Assembly (NCBI GenBank): GCA_021825945.1
Contig: JAKAFN010000002.1
Span: 353,915 to 417,914 of the forward strand
Origin: Pseudomonadota bacterium
Lineage (GTDB): Bacteria > Pseudomonadota > Gammaproteobacteria > Burkholderiales > Burkholderiaceae_F
Reading direction: 5' to 3'
Length of the DNA: 64,000 bases
Shown here: in pieces, positions 34,507-43,808 of the stretch
Numbering within the stretch: the first letter of the stretch is position 1
Layout of the letters: every line of letters starts with the position of its first letter
Notes under the pieces: model-generated
What the model was told of the DNA's origin: nothing
Seen by the model: only the letters and a program-made list of their open reading frames with translations
Databases searched by the model: none
Position numbers and translations under genes: made by a program

Positions 34507-35940
34507 ATGAAAATTTCCTTTCACGGTGCCGATCGCGACGTTACCGGTTCCTGCCACCTCGTCGAGTGCGCGGGGCTGCGCGTCCTGATCGACTGCGGGC
34601 TGGTTCAGGGCGACCGCGAGATGGAAGAGCGCAACCGTGCACCGTTCGGGTTCGATCCGAAGTCGATCGATTTCGTGTTGCTGACTCATGCGCACCTCGA
34701 TCACTGCGGGCGGCTACCCTTGCTCACCAAACGGGGATTCCGCGGCGAGATCATCGCCACGTCCGCCACGCGCGATCTGGCGCGAATCGTCATGCTCGAT
34801 TCCGCCCATCTGCAGGAAGAGGAAGAGCGTCACGCGCGCTTCCGTCGCGAACATGGCCGTCATGAGGATCGCCACGGCGCGCATCCGGATGGCTCTCGCG
34901 GCGAAACGCCGAGCGATGAGACGGCGTTGTATACGACGCTCGACGCGCTCGACAGCATCGACCGATTCGGTCGCGCTGCATCCTACGGCGAGGCGATTTC
35001 CTTGGCTCCGGGCGTGCGGGCGACGTTCTTCGATGCCGGGCACATCGTCGGCTCGGCCAGCGTCTTCCTCGAACTCGAGGAAAACGGCACGCGGCGCACC
35101 GTGACATTCTCGGGCGATCTCGGCAACCAGGGGCGGCCGCTGCTGCGCCCGCCGGTAGCACCGCCACATTCCGATATCGTCGTGATGGAGACGACCTACG
35201 GCGATCGGCTTCACAAGCCGCTCGCGCCGTCGATCGAAGAACTGTACGCGGCGATTCACGAGGCCTTCGAGCATGGCGGCAACGTCGTCATCCCGACGTT
35301 TGCCCTCGAACGTGCGCAAGAGATCCTGTGGTTCCTGCGGGAGGGCCAGGAGAAGGGGCGCATCTCGGAAATGGCCCAGGTCTTTCTCGACTCTCCCATG
35401 GCGATTTCGGCGACCCAGATTTTCGAGCGGCATCCGGAGTGCTTCGAACCGAACGTCGCGCAGTTGTTTCGCAGTGGCGGCGGGGATCCGTTCGCGCTGC
35501 CGGGCCTGCACTTCACGCGGGATGCGACGGAAAGCATCGCCATCAATCGCTTCCGGTCGGGCGCGATCATTCTGGCGGGTGCCGGTATGTGCAATGGCGG
35601 GCGGGTGCGCCACCACCTGCGCCAGAATCTGTGGCGGTCGAACTGTGCCGTCGTGTTCGTCGGCTATGCCGCGCGCGGTACGCTGGCCCGGCGGATCATC
35701 GACGGCGCGCAGACCGTGCGGATCTTCAGCGAAGACGTGCCGGTTCGCGCGCGCCTCCATACCATCAACGGATTTTCCGCGCACGCCGACCGCGACGAGT
35801 TGCTGTCCTGGCACCGCGCGATCCGCCCGCCACGAACCATCCTGGTGCACGGCGAACCGGAGGTCATGCAGTCGTTTGCCGGATTGTTGGACGGAACGCG
35901 GGTGGAGATGCCGGAGTTTGGGCAGGAGATCGAGATCTAG
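34507..35940 (+). CDS. metallo-beta-lactamase/beta-CASP RNA nuclease-like protein
   Basis: 477 residues. The beta-lactamase part has LTHAHLDHCGRLP (HxHxDH), DAGHIVGSA and SGDLG. The beta-CASP and RNA-specificity parts include METTYGDR, VIPTFALERAQEIL, LDSPMA, GAGMCNGGRVRHHL, FVGYAARGTLARRI and INGFSAHADRDELL. This is the prokaryotic CPSF73/CPSF100-like family, likely an RNA-processing nuclease. GAGGAG lies 7 bases before the ATG. It is convergent with cysN; the 94 bases between show no clear terminator. Confidence 0.9.
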   Translation: MKISFHGADRDVTGSCHLVECAGLRVLIDCGLVQGDREMEERNRAPFGFDPKSIDFVLLTHAHLDHCGRLPLLTKRGFRGEIIATSATRDLARIVMLDSAHLQEEEERHARFRREHGRHEDRHGAHPDGSRGETPSDETALYTTLDALDSIDRFGRAASYGEAISLAPGVRATFFDAGHIVGSASVFLELEENGTRRTVTFSGDLGNQGRPLLRPPVAPPHSDIVVMETTYGDRLHKPLAPSIEELYAAIHEAFEHGGNVVIPTFALERAQEILWFLREGQEKGRISEMAQVFLDSPMAISATQIFERHPECFEPNVAQLFRSGGGDPFALPGLHFTRDATESIAINRFRSGAIILAGAGMCNGGRVRHHLRQNLWRSNCAVVFVGYAARGTLARRIIDGAQTVRIFSEDVPVRARLHTINGFSAHADRDELLSWHRAIRPPRTILVHGEPEVMQSFAGLLDGTRVEMPEFGQEIEI

Positions 35941-36034
35941 CGCAGTGCCGGCCCGCGGGCACCTGCGCGAGCCGCGCTCGCCTCAAATGAAGGGGGCCGC
36001 GCTCCCAACCGCGCAAGAGGGAACGCGGTGCTGA

Positions 36035-37315
36035 TCACAACATCCCCGCCGCCACGGTGTCGTTGTGTGTCGGATCGATGAGGATGAAGCTCCCCGTCGC
36101 CCGGAACTGCTCGTAGCGGTCGGCCGCGATCGGGTTCTGCGTGGCCAGCGCCAAGCGGACGATGTCGTTGGGCTCGACTCGGGTTTCACCGGCTTCCCAA
36201 TCCAGCGTTTCGATGTTCAGGCGGGCATGCACCGCGCCGACCCGCACCCGCGTTTCGCGGGTTGCTTGGCGGAGCAGGTATTCCCGGCGCGGATCGAGCG
36301 GTTGCTGTCCGAGCCAGCAGACCATCGCTTCGGTGCCGGCGCGGGCGGCCTGCGGGGCGTGCTCCGGATCGGCGAGCAGATCTCCGCGGGAGATGTCGAT
36401 TTCGTCGGAAAGAGAAAGCAAGACAGATTCACCGGCCACCGCACGGTCACGGGCTTCGGTACCGATCGCGATGGCCTGAACCCGCGATCGGGCCCCGGAC
36501 GGAAATATGGCGATTTCGTCCCCGACCGCAACCGTGCCCGACTCGACCCGTCCCGCGTAACCGCGGAAGTCCGTCTGCGATGGCCGGCATACCCACTGGA
36601 CCGGGAAGCGCAACGGCGCTTCGGCGTCGGCCTCGCGCGCCGGCGCCGATTCCAGGAGATCGATCAGGGTCGGCCCCTCGTACCATGCCAGCTCCGATGC
36701 CCGGTCCACCACATTCGCGCCGGTCAGGGCGGACAGCGGGATGTAGTCGACCTGTACATGCAAGGAAGGATGGCGCTCGAGCCAGGCGCGGAATTCGGCG
36801 GTGATCGCCGCGAACCGCTCCTGCGCGTGCTCGACGAGATCCATCTTGTTCACGGCGACGATGAGATGATGAACGCCGAGCAGGCCGGCGATCGTCGCAT
36901 GCCGGCGCGTTTGGGCGAGGATGCCCTTGCGCGCATCGACCAGCAGGACGGCGGCGTCCGCCGTTGAGGCGGCAGTGACCATGTTGCGCGTGTACTGCAC
37001 ATGGCCCGGACTATCGGCGATGATGAACTTTCGGCGCGCGGTGGCGAAGTAGCGGTACGCGACGTCGATCGTGATGCCTTGCTCGCGCTCCGCAACCAGT
37101 CCGTCGGTGAGAAGCGAGAGGTCCAGCGCGGTGAGTCCGCGGCGCTGTGCGTTGTGCTCGAGCGTTGCCAGCGTATCGGAGAGCAGCGCCTTGGTGTCAT
37201 ACAGCAGGCGCCCGATCAGGGTGCTCTTGCCGTCATCGACACTGCCGCACGTGAGAAAGCGCAGCACGCCGAGGTCTTCGGTCGGATGTCGTTGCGGTAT
37301 GACGTCGCGTTTCAT
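36035..37315 (-). CDS. cysN: sulfate adenylyltransferase subunit 1 (GTPase)
   Basis: 426 residues, an EF-Tu-like GTPase that drives ATP sulfurylase. G1 is GSVDDGKSTLIGRL, G2 region EREQGITIDVAYRYF, G3 DSPGH, G4 NKMD. There is no C-terminal APS kinase domain (CysC), unlike fused NodQ-type proteins. The ATG at 37315 shares one base with the cysD stop (TGATG). Last gene of the sulfur-assimilation run. Confidence 0.95.
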   Translation of the reverse strand: MKRDVIPQRHPTEDLGVLRFLTCGSVDDGKSTLIGRLLYDTKALLSDTLATLEHNAQRRGLTALDLSLLTDGLVAEREQGITIDVAYRYFATARRKFIIADSPGHVQYTRNMVTAASTADAAVLLVDARKGILAQTRRHATIAGLLGVHHLIVAVNKMDLVEHAQERFAAITAEFRAWLERHPSLHVQVDYIPLSALTGANVVDRASELAWYEGPTLIDLLESAPAREADAEAPLRFPVQWVCRPSQTDFRGYAGRVESGTVAVGDEIAIFPSGARSRVQAIAIGTEARDRAVAGESVLLSLSDEIDISRGDLLADPEHAPQAARAGTEAMVCWLGQQPLDPRREYLLRQATRETRVRVGAVHARLNIETLDWEAGETRVEPNDIVRLALATQNPIAADRYEQFRATGSFILIDPTHNDTVAAGML

Positions 37316-38262
37316 CAGAAGTATCCTTCGCGCTTGCGTTGTTCCATCGAGGCTTCGGAGGTCTTGTCGTCCATCCGGGTCGCGCCGCGTTCGGTGAGTG
37401 TCGCGCCCATGGTTTCCGCGACGATCTCGTCGTAATTGACGGCCATCGACTCGACCGGGCAGGTGCACGAGATGTCGCCGACGGTGCGGAAGCGCACGCT
37501 TATGGTCTCGACCGTTTCGCCTTCCTTCGGCGGGGTGAGCGCCGTGACCGGGATCAGGGCGCCATTGCGGCGGACCACCGGGCGCGGGTGGGCGAAGTAG
37601 AGCGAGGGCACTTCGAGCCGTTCCCGGGCGATGTATTGCCAGACGTCGGTTTCCGTCCAGTTGCTGATCGGGAACACGCGCATGTGCTCCCCGGGGGCGA
37701 CGCGTGCATTGTAGAGACTCCAGAGTTCCGGGCGCTGGTTCTTCGGATCCCATTGCCCCCATCCGTCGCGGAAGCTGAATACGCGCTCCTTCGCGCGCGC
37801 TTTTTCCTCATCGCGGCGGGCGCCGCCGATGCAGGCATCGAAGCCGAATTCGGCGATCGCGTCGAGCAAGGTCACCGATTGGTGTTTGTTGCGCGACTCG
37901 TCGGCGCTGCGCAGCACGATCCGGCCGCGGGCGATCGAATCATCGATGGTGCGGACGATGAGGCGCTCGCCCAGTTCGGCGGCCCGCCGATCGCGGAATT
38001 CGATCACTTCGGGAAAATTGTGGCCGGTGTCGACGTGCAGCAGCGGAAACGGGAAACGCGCCGGACGGAACGCCTTGGTGGCGAGATGCAGCAGGACGAT
38101 GGAGTCCTTCCCGCCCGAAAACAGCAGCGCCGGCTGCGCGCATTGGCCCGCAACCTCGCGCAGAATGTGGATGGCCTCGGACTCGAGCCAGTCGAGATGC
38201 GACAGGCGGACGGGTGCCGCGGCAGGGTTTCCGGCCTTCGACGGCGCGGCGACGAAACTCAT
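37315..38262 (-). CDS. cysD: sulfate adenylyltransferase subunit 2
   Basis: 315 residues. Makes APS from sulfate and ATP with CysN. The PP-loop is LLFSGGKDSIVLLHLA; further blocks are LLHVDTGHNFPEVIEFRD, GGARRDEEKARAKERVFSFRD, NWTETDVWQYIARE and GDISCTCPVES. The start at 38262 overlaps the cysH stop by ATGA. Confidence 0.96.
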   Translation of the reverse strand: MSFVAAPSKAGNPAAAPVRLSHLDWLESEAIHILREVAGQCAQPALLFSGGKDSIVLLHLATKAFRPARFPFPLLHVDTGHNFPEVIEFRDRRAAELGERLIVRTIDDSIARGRIVLRSADESRNKHQSVTLLDAIAEFGFDACIGGARRDEEKARAKERVFSFRDGWGQWDPKNQRPELWSLYNARVAPGEHMRVFPISNWTETDVWQYIARERLEVPSLYFAHPRPVVRRNGALIPVTALTPPKEGETVETISVRFRTVGDISCTCPVESMAVNYDEIVAETMGATLTERGATRMDDKTSEASMEQRKREGYF

Positions 38263-38978
38263 ACGAATTCTCCGGTTGGATTGCCGGCTGCGGCCTGCTG
38301 GCCGACAGCCGGTTTGCGATGCAGTCCGCATTCCTTGGATTCGGGGTTCTCCCACCACCAGCGGCCGGCGCGGACGTCCTCGCCGACGGCGATTGCGCGC
38401 GTACAGGGCGCGCAGCCGATGCTGGGGTAGAAGCGGTCGTGCAGTTCGTTATAGGGCACGTCGTGGGCGCGGAGGTAATCCCAGACCTGCGCCTGCGTCC
38501 AGTCATGCAGGGGGTTGAACTTGTACAGCCCCCGTTCGGCGTCGAATTCCCAGGCGGACAACCGGGTCCGCGTGACCGCCTGTTGGGCGCGCATGCCGGT
38601 GACCCAGGCTCGTTTGCCGGCGAGCGCGCGGGCGAGCGGCTCGACCTTGCGCACGGCGCAGCATGCCTTGCGGTTCTCCACCGACGCATAAAAGCCGTTG
38701 ATGCCGTTGGCGGCCACCAGCCGTTGCAAGGCATCGGCCTCCGGAGCCCAGGTCCGGACGCACCGGCCGTAGCGCTCCTCGACGCGTTGCATCAGGGTGT
38801 AGGTCTCTTCCGGCAAGCGCCCGGTGTCGAGCGTGAAGATGTCGATGGCGAGTCCATGGCGGCGGATGAGATCCAGCAGAACCATGTCCTCCGCGCCGAA
38901 GCTCGTCGAGAATGCGGCGGGCTCCTGGTCGGCGGCTTGGCGCAGCAGCGCCAATGCGGAATCGATCCGCGCGTTCAT
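38259..38978 (-). CDS. cysH: APS reductase (iron-sulfur type CysH)
   Basis: 239 residues. Reduces activated sulfate to sulfite with thioredoxin. It has C106-C107 in KACCAVRK and C189/C192 in SIGCAPCTRA, the four ligands of a [4Fe-4S] cluster found in APS-reducing CysH, and catalytic C217 in KECGLH. E. coli-type PAPS reductases lack the cluster. The lack of cysC in this block agrees with direct APS use. ATGA overlaps with both neighbours. Confidence 0.94.
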   Translation of the reverse strand: MNARIDSALALLRQAADQEPAAFSTSFGAEDMVLLDLIRRHGLAIDIFTLDTGRLPEETYTLMQRVEERYGRCVRTWAPEADALQRLVAANGINGFYASVENRKACCAVRKVEPLARALAGKRAWVTGMRAQQAVTRTRLSAWEFDAERGLYKFNPLHDWTQAQVWDYLRAHDVPYNELHDRFYPSIGCAPCTRAIAVGEDVRAGRWWWENPESKECGLHRKPAVGQQAAAGNPTGEFV

Positions 38979-39565
38979 GCCCGAACCTCCACCCGTCGGA
39001 ATCGCGGAAGCGGTTGATCGACGGCGCCTTGATAGCTGTCAGAAAAGACCGCGAAGCCGTGCAGCGCCGTTTCCGGGTCGCGGTCGCCGCGTAGTACGAA
39101 CGTATCGAAGCCCACTCGGCGCAGCGCGAATAGCTGATCTTGCAGGATGTCACCGAATGCGCGCAACTCGCCCCGCCAACCGTAGCGGCTGCGCAGCAGG
39201 GATGCCGTCGAGTAACCCCGTCCATCGGTGAATTTCGGGAAATGCACGCCGATCGCCTGGATCCGAGGAAACAGTGCCACGGCCCGGTCCGGCTCGTCCG
39301 CCGGGCCGAGCCATATGCCGATTCGGCCCAGTTCCGGCAGGCGCTCGGCATGCGCCAGGGCGCGGTCGAGCGGTAGCAGGAGCGGGTGGCTGTGCGGGGC
39401 GCTGCTCGGCGAGAACTCGTCGATGATGTGCTCCTCGTCGATTTCGCGGCGGATCTCTCCCCAGCGTGCGTCATGTTCCACGACGTGCCAATCGTCGTCG
39501 ACGATCTGCGGCAGACCGTCGACGAGCCGAATGATGCGATGCGGGGCGGGACGGACTTCAGACAT
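38975..39565 (-). CDS. DUF934 family protein
   Basis: 196 residues, soluble, no signal. Recognised by GIWLGPADEPDRAVALFPRIQAIGVHFPKF-type spacing, the FTDGRGYSTASLLRSRYG block and GDILQDQLFALRRVGFD, conserved in the DUF934 family found between cysI and cysH in betaproteobacteria. Function is unknown; the constant location argues for a role in sulfite reduction, perhaps as small partner of CysI. Overlaps cysI by 8 bases and cysH by 4. Confidence 0.88.
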   Translation of the reverse strand: MSEVRPAPHRIIRLVDGLPQIVDDDWHVVEHDARWGEIRREIDEEHIIDEFSPSSAPHSHPLLLPLDRALAHAERLPELGRIGIWLGPADEPDRAVALFPRIQAIGVHFPKFTDGRGYSTASLLRSRYGWRGELRAFGDILQDQLFALRRVGFDTFVLRGDRDPETALHGFAVFSDSYQGAVDQPLPRFRRVEVRA

Positions 39566-41276
39566 TGGCGAGTTCCTCCGCGGTTTCCTGTGATGGGTAC
39601 ACCGCCATTTTGAACGGCGCAAGGCCCACGCGCTCGAGGGTGTCGATGAATCGCTCGTCGGGGTTGCGCAGCGCGACGTACAGATCGAGGATGGTGGCGA
39701 TGACCCCGGGAACCTCCGATGCGGCGAATGCTCGGCCGAGCACGGCGCCGATCCGGGTCGATGCCGGGTTCGCGCCGACCGTGCCGCCCAGGGTGACTTG
39801 ATAGAACTCCTCACCGTGTTTGTCGACACCCAGGATGCCGATGTTGCCGACGTGGTGGTGGCCGCACGAGTTGATGCAGCCGGAAATGTTCAGGCTGATT
39901 TCGCCCAGATCATGCACGTAGTCGAGATCATCGAAGCGATCCCGGATCGCGGCGGCGATGGGGATCGACTTGGCATTGGCGAGGGCGCAGAAATCGCCGC
40001 CGGGGCAGCAAATCATGTCGGTGAGGACGCCGATGTTCGGCGTTGCCAGACCCCGCGCACGCAGCGCCTCCCACAGCGCGAAGAGATCTTCCTGGGCGAC
40101 GTCGGCGAGTACGAGATTCTGTTCGTGGGTGACCCGCAGTTCGCCGAAGCTGTAGGCGTCCGCCAGGTCGGCGATCGCGTCCATTTCCGCCGCGTCGGCG
40201 TCTCCGGGCGCCTTGTCGCTGCGCTTGAGCGAGAGCGTGACCGAGGCGTAGCCGGGAACGCGATGCGCCCGCACGTTGCGGACCCGCCAACGGGCGAATC
40301 CCGGGTATCGGGCGTCGAGCGCGCGCAGCGCTTCGACGCCCGACCTGAGGGCCTCGGCCGACTTCCGCTCGTAGCGGGGCGGTGCAAACCCCTCCGCGAT
40401 GCGTGCCAGCTCGGCCTCGGTGGCGGTGCCCGGGCCGTTTTCCAGGTGCGCGAACTCAGCGTCGACCTGGCGCGCGAATTCCTCCGCGCCCAGCGCGCGC
40501 ACGAGGATCTTGATCCGCGCCTTGTAGGCGTTGTCGCGGCGGCCATAGCGGTTGTACACCCGCAGCAGCGCTTCGGTGTACGTCGTCAGATGGCGCCAAG
40601 GTAGACCACGGCGCACGATGACGCCCAGGATCGGCGTCCGGCCCAGCCCGCCGCCCGCGAGCACGTCGGCAACGACCGCTCCCGAGTCGTCGCGTCGCAG
40701 ATAGAAACCCAGGTCGTGGACCGGCACGGCGGCGCGGTCCGCCGGTGTGTCGCCGGTCGTGCCGCTGAAGGCGATCTTGAACTTGCGCGGCAGGAACGAG
40801 AATTCGGGATGAAACGTCGACCATTGCCGCAGCAGTTCGCAATACGGCCGCGGGTCGACCGTTTCGTCGGGCGCAACACCGGCGAACGGATCGGTGGTGA
40901 TGTTGCGCACGCAATTTCCCGAAGTCTGGATCGCGTGCATTTCCACCGCCGCCAGCGCGGCGAGGATGTCTGGCACCTCCTCGAGCTTCACCCAGTTGAA
41001 CTGGATGTTCTGACGGGTGCTGAAGTGGCCCGTGCCGCGATCCCAGGTGCGGGCGATGTGCGCAAGCACGCGGAGCTGGTGCGCCGCGAGCAACCCGTAG
41101 GGAATGGCGATGCGCAGCATCGGCGCGTGCCGTTGGATGTAGATGCCGTTCTGCAACCGCAGGGGGCGGAGTTCGTCGTCGCTCAGCGCGCCGTCCTTCC
41201 AACGTTCCACCTGGTCGCGAAACTGCGCCACGCGCTCGTGCAACATTTGCCGGTCGAATTCGGTATAGCGGTACAT
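39558..41276 (-). CDS. cysI: assimilatory sulfite reductase (siroheme/[4Fe-4S])
   Basis: 572 residues. Six-electron reduction of sulfite to sulfide. Two ferredoxin-like half domains (TGHFSTRQNIQFNW near the N-terminus) and the cluster/siroheme cysteines CCPGGDFC and CINSCGHH. No cysJ flavoprotein gene is present, so electrons probably come from ferredoxin or another partner. Siroheme could be supplied by cobA (10.3-11.1 kb) and cbiX (43.3 kb). It is 18 bases downstream of the TauE/SafE gene. Confidence 0.92.
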   Translation of the reverse strand: MYRYTEFDRQMLHERVAQFRDQVERWKDGALSDDELRPLRLQNGIYIQRHAPMLRIAIPYGLLAAHQLRVLAHIARTWDRGTGHFSTRQNIQFNWVKLEEVPDILAALAAVEMHAIQTSGNCVRNITTDPFAGVAPDETVDPRPYCELLRQWSTFHPEFSFLPRKFKIAFSGTTGDTPADRAAVPVHDLGFYLRRDDSGAVVADVLAGGGLGRTPILGVIVRRGLPWRHLTTYTEALLRVYNRYGRRDNAYKARIKILVRALGAEEFARQVDAEFAHLENGPGTATEAELARIAEGFAPPRYERKSAEALRSGVEALRALDARYPGFARWRVRNVRAHRVPGYASVTLSLKRSDKAPGDADAAEMDAIADLADAYSFGELRVTHEQNLVLADVAQEDLFALWEALRARGLATPNIGVLTDMICCPGGDFCALANAKSIPIAAAIRDRFDDLDYVHDLGEISLNISGCINSCGHHHVGNIGILGVDKHGEEFYQVTLGGTVGANPASTRIGAVLGRAFAASEVPGVIATILDLYVALRNPDERFIDTLERVGLAPFKMAVYPSQETAEELANV

Positions 41277-41294
41277 GATTGTCAGGGGTTTCGT

Positions 41295-42131
41295 TCAAAT
41301 CCAGAGTAGGCGAAGGCCGAGGAGCAACAGCATCGTCACCAATGTCCAGCGCAGCGCGTGTTCCGGCAGACGGATGGATAGGCGGGCACCGAAGCCGATC
41401 GCGGGCAGGGAGCCGAGGAGCAGGCCCAGCAGCATCGTGCCGTTCACGGTGCCGAGGGCGGCATGCCCGATCCCCGCGATCAGCGTGAGGGGAACCGCAT
41501 GGGCGAGATCGGCCGCGACCAACTGGCGGGCCGGAACGGCCGGATACAGGAAAAAGAGCGCGACGGTGCCGATCGCCCCGGCCCCCACCGAAGTGACGGT
41601 CACGAGCACGCCGATCAGCGTACCGACGGCGATCGTGGCGAGGGTGCGTCCGGAGTCCGCGCCCGGTCGTGCGTCGAGCGGTTGCCCGGTTCCCGCAGTC
41701 GCCGCTGCGAGCGGCGCGGCGGCGGTGCGCAGGCCCAGCGACTGGATCTGGGCGCGGAAGGCGAGGGCGCCGGCGGTGAGCACCAGTGCGGCGCCGAGCG
41801 CAGACCGTACCACTGCCGCATATCGGGCCGAATATGCGGCAGCGTCGGGATGCAGTTCGTGAATCGCGAACAGCGTGGCCAATGCCGCCGGAACCGATCC
41901 GGCGGCCATCCGCAGCGGGATCGTCCAGGGAACGATTCCGCTGCGCGCATAGCCGCGAACACCGGCGGACTTGGTGATCGCAGCGAATAACAGGTCGGTG
42001 CCGACGGCGACCTGCGGCGGCACGCCGAGCAGCAGCGTCAACAAGGGCGTCATGAGTGATCCGCCGCCCACGCCCGTGGCGCCGACGATGAATCCGACTA
42101 CCGCTCCGCTCAGGATGAACTGCAATAGCAC
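41295..42131 (-). CDS. TauE/SafE-family sulfite/sulfur-anion exporter
   Basis: 278 residues, eight or so transmembrane helices. N-terminal FIVGATGVGGGSLMTPLL and central GVLVTVTSVGAGAIGTVALFFLYP are the paired family repeats. Location directly upstream of cysI suggests a role in sulfite or sulfate/sulfonate movement linked to assimilation. First gene after the probable cys promoter region (42132-42270). Confidence 0.88.
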   Translation of the reverse strand: MLLQFILSGAVVGFIVGATGVGGGSLMTPLLTLLLGVPPQVAVGTDLLFAAITKSAGVRGYARSGIVPWTIPLRMAAGSVPAALATLFAIHELHPDAAAYSARYAAVVRSALGAALVLTAGALAFRAQIQSLGLRTAAAPLAAATAGTGQPLDARPGADSGRTLATIAVGTLIGVLVTVTSVGAGAIGTVALFFLYPAVPARQLVAADLAHAVPLTLIAGIGHAALGTVNGTMLLGLLLGSLPAIGFGARLSIRLPEHALRWTLVTMLLLLGLRLLWI

Positions 42132-42196
42132 CGCGACCCTCCGTAATGAACCCGAAGGGTACGGACGGACGCGGCGGCGGGGAACGAAGCGATTGC

Positions 42197-42223
42197 TATG
42201 CGGTTATGCGGTTATGGAATAAC
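42197..42223 (-). promoter_or_regulatory. candidate LysR-type (CysB-like) operator upstream of the TauE/cys genes
   Basis: The 139-base gap before the TauE gene holds a tandem repeat of TATGCGGT (42197-42204, 42205-42212, partial third copy) that runs into the dyad GTTAT-GGA-ATAAC (42211-42223). LysR-type regulators such as CysB bind short interrupted dyads in AT-rich promoter DNA. The regulator is inferred from context only. Confidence 0.35.
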
Positions 42224-42270
42224 GCGAACCGACGCATCTTCCGCGTTCGCGGGAGCGAGAGCGCGGGGGT

Positions 42271-43257
42271 TCAGGCCCGAGGCGCGACGCAGGCCGCCGC
42301 GGCGTCGCGCACGGCGGCCGTGATGGCGTCGGCCTGGGCTCGGATCGCCGTTGGCACGGGAATCACCCCATCCAGCACCTCCCGGGTCCATTGCGTCGTC
42401 GCCGCCGCATCCAGTGCCGGCAATTCCAGATCCGCCCGCGCGATCGACTCGCCCGGGAGGACCGTGGTGTGTGCGCCGCGGAACCAGCGTTCGACGCTCT
42501 GTGGCCGACGTGCGTTGACCACCGATTCGCCGTCGGTGGCCCGCATCGCCATCGCGTGCTCGCCGGTTATGGCGAACAACTCCGCCTTCATGTCGCGGAA
42601 ATGCGGATGGGTGTAGCTCGTGATCAGCAGGCTGGGGCCTTCCACCGGGCAGATCAGTTTCGCAAGCGTATGCCCGACGTTGCGCACACCCAGCGCCCGG
42701 CGCAGTTCGATCAGCCGGGCGAGCGGCGGGCAGACCGATTCCAGCGTCAGCACGGCGGGCAGGCCGTCGCGTCGTCGCTGCGCTGCGTCTTCGGGCGTTG
42801 CGCAGCCGGGCACTCCCAGTTCGCGAAAGATCTCCTCGCTGGTGACGCGATGGCGTCCGGCTTCCGGTTCGGACGGCTGGCCGTGGATCAGCACGGGCGT
42901 GCCCTCGCGCGCGAGCAGCATGGCGAGCAGCGGCACGAGGTTGGCGATCGACCGTGCGCCGTTGTAGCTCGGGATGACCACCCAGCCGGGGTCTGCGGGC
43001 CCTTGCGCGCGCGGCACGCGGCGCAGCACGGGCGCGATCGCGTCGAGGAATCCGGCGATTTCCGTCGCTTCCTCGCCTTTCATCCGCAGGGCGATGAGGA
43101 CCGCACCCAGGGCGAGGTCGCTCATGGTGCCGGCAAGAATGGCGGACATCAGTTCGCGGGCGCGTTCGCGGGGCAGTCCGCGGGCGCCGTCCTTGCCGCG
43201 GCCGATCTCCTTCAGGTACGGGGCCACGGAAAACGGGGTCGGAACGGTCTGGGTCAT
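42271..43257 (-). CDS. ybiB: YbiB-family DNA-binding protein (TrpD-like fold)
   Basis: 328 residues resembling anthranilate phosphoribosyltransferase: YLKEIGRGKDGARGLPRERA, GAVLIALRMKGEEATEIAGFLDA and RNVGHTLAKLICP. In TrpD the substrate loop reads GTGGD; here the corresponding area is VIPSYNGAR, as in YbiB proteins, which bind nucleic acid and are not TrpD enzymes. It lies between cbiX and the cys genes, a frequent position in Burkholderiales. Confidence 0.85.
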   Translation of the reverse strand: MTQTVPTPFSVAPYLKEIGRGKDGARGLPRERARELMSAILAGTMSDLALGAVLIALRMKGEEATEIAGFLDAIAPVLRRVPRAQGPADPGWVVIPSYNGARSIANLVPLLAMLLAREGTPVLIHGQPSEPEAGRHRVTSEEIFRELGVPGCATPEDAAQRRRDGLPAVLTLESVCPPLARLIELRRALGVRNVGHTLAKLICPVEGPSLLITSYTHPHFRDMKAELFAITGEHAMAMRATDGESVVNARRPQSVERWFRGAHTTVLPGESIARADLELPALDAAATTQWTREVLDGVIPVPTAIRAQADAITAAVRDAAAACVAPRA

Positions 43258-43305
43258 GGCGGCGGCAGTGCTACGGTGGGAGATCGTGGAACGTAGCAGG
43301 CCCGC

Positions 43306-43686
43306 TCAGCCTGCGTCCATCCCCGCGATGGATTGAGCCAGGAAGGCGGTGATCCCGGGCAGTTCCGACAGCACCGGCAGCACCTGGACCTCGGCGTCGG
43401 GGTGCCGCTGCCGAAAGGCTTCCAGGAGCGCGGGCAGGTCGTCCAGGATATGGCCGCCCCGCGCCCAGAAGATCGGTGCCACCGCGATCCGTCGCTTTCC
43501 CGACGCGGCGAGGGCGGCCAGCGATTCTTCGAGCGTGGGGGGCTGCAGCTCCAGGTAGGCGATCGGCACGGCGAGGTCCGGCCGGGATCGCAGGAGCTCC
43601 GCCTGCAGGCGGAGCAGCGGCTCCGACCAGCGAGCGCCGCGGGAGCCGTGGGCGAACAGGACGATTGCATCGCGGTCCGGGGGCAT
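43306..43686 (-). CDS. cbiX: sirohydrochlorin chelatase, short CbiX type
   Basis: 126 residues. Inserts Fe2+ (or Co2+) into sirohydrochlorin. N-terminal IVLFAHGSRGARW holds the metal-binding His of the first family motif; VAPIFWARGGHILDDLP the second. Its size is that of the single-domain, homodimeric form. GGAG lies 8 bases before the ATG at 43686. Adjacency to the sulfite reductase block suggests it makes siroheme. Confidence 0.88.
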   Translation of the reverse strand: MPPDRDAIVLFAHGSRGARWSEPLLRLQAELLRSRPDLAVPIAYLELQPPTLEESLAALAASGKRRIAVAPIFWARGGHILDDLPALLEAFRQRHPDAEVQVLPVLSELPGITAFLAQSIAGMDAG

Positions 43687-43808
43687 GAGATGTCTCCGCA
43701 GGGGGCGTGTCGACGCTACCGGGTCCGGTGGGACGCGGATCGCGCCGGTTGCCGTATTATCGCCGGATGCAGAGCGCGCCGGCGCTTGGGACGAATCGGA
43801 GAAATGCG

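Noticed and set aside
42271..43257. Anthranilate phosphoribosyltransferase (TrpD)
   Set aside because: The fold matches but the substrate loop GTGGD is missing, and the locus is that of YbiB.
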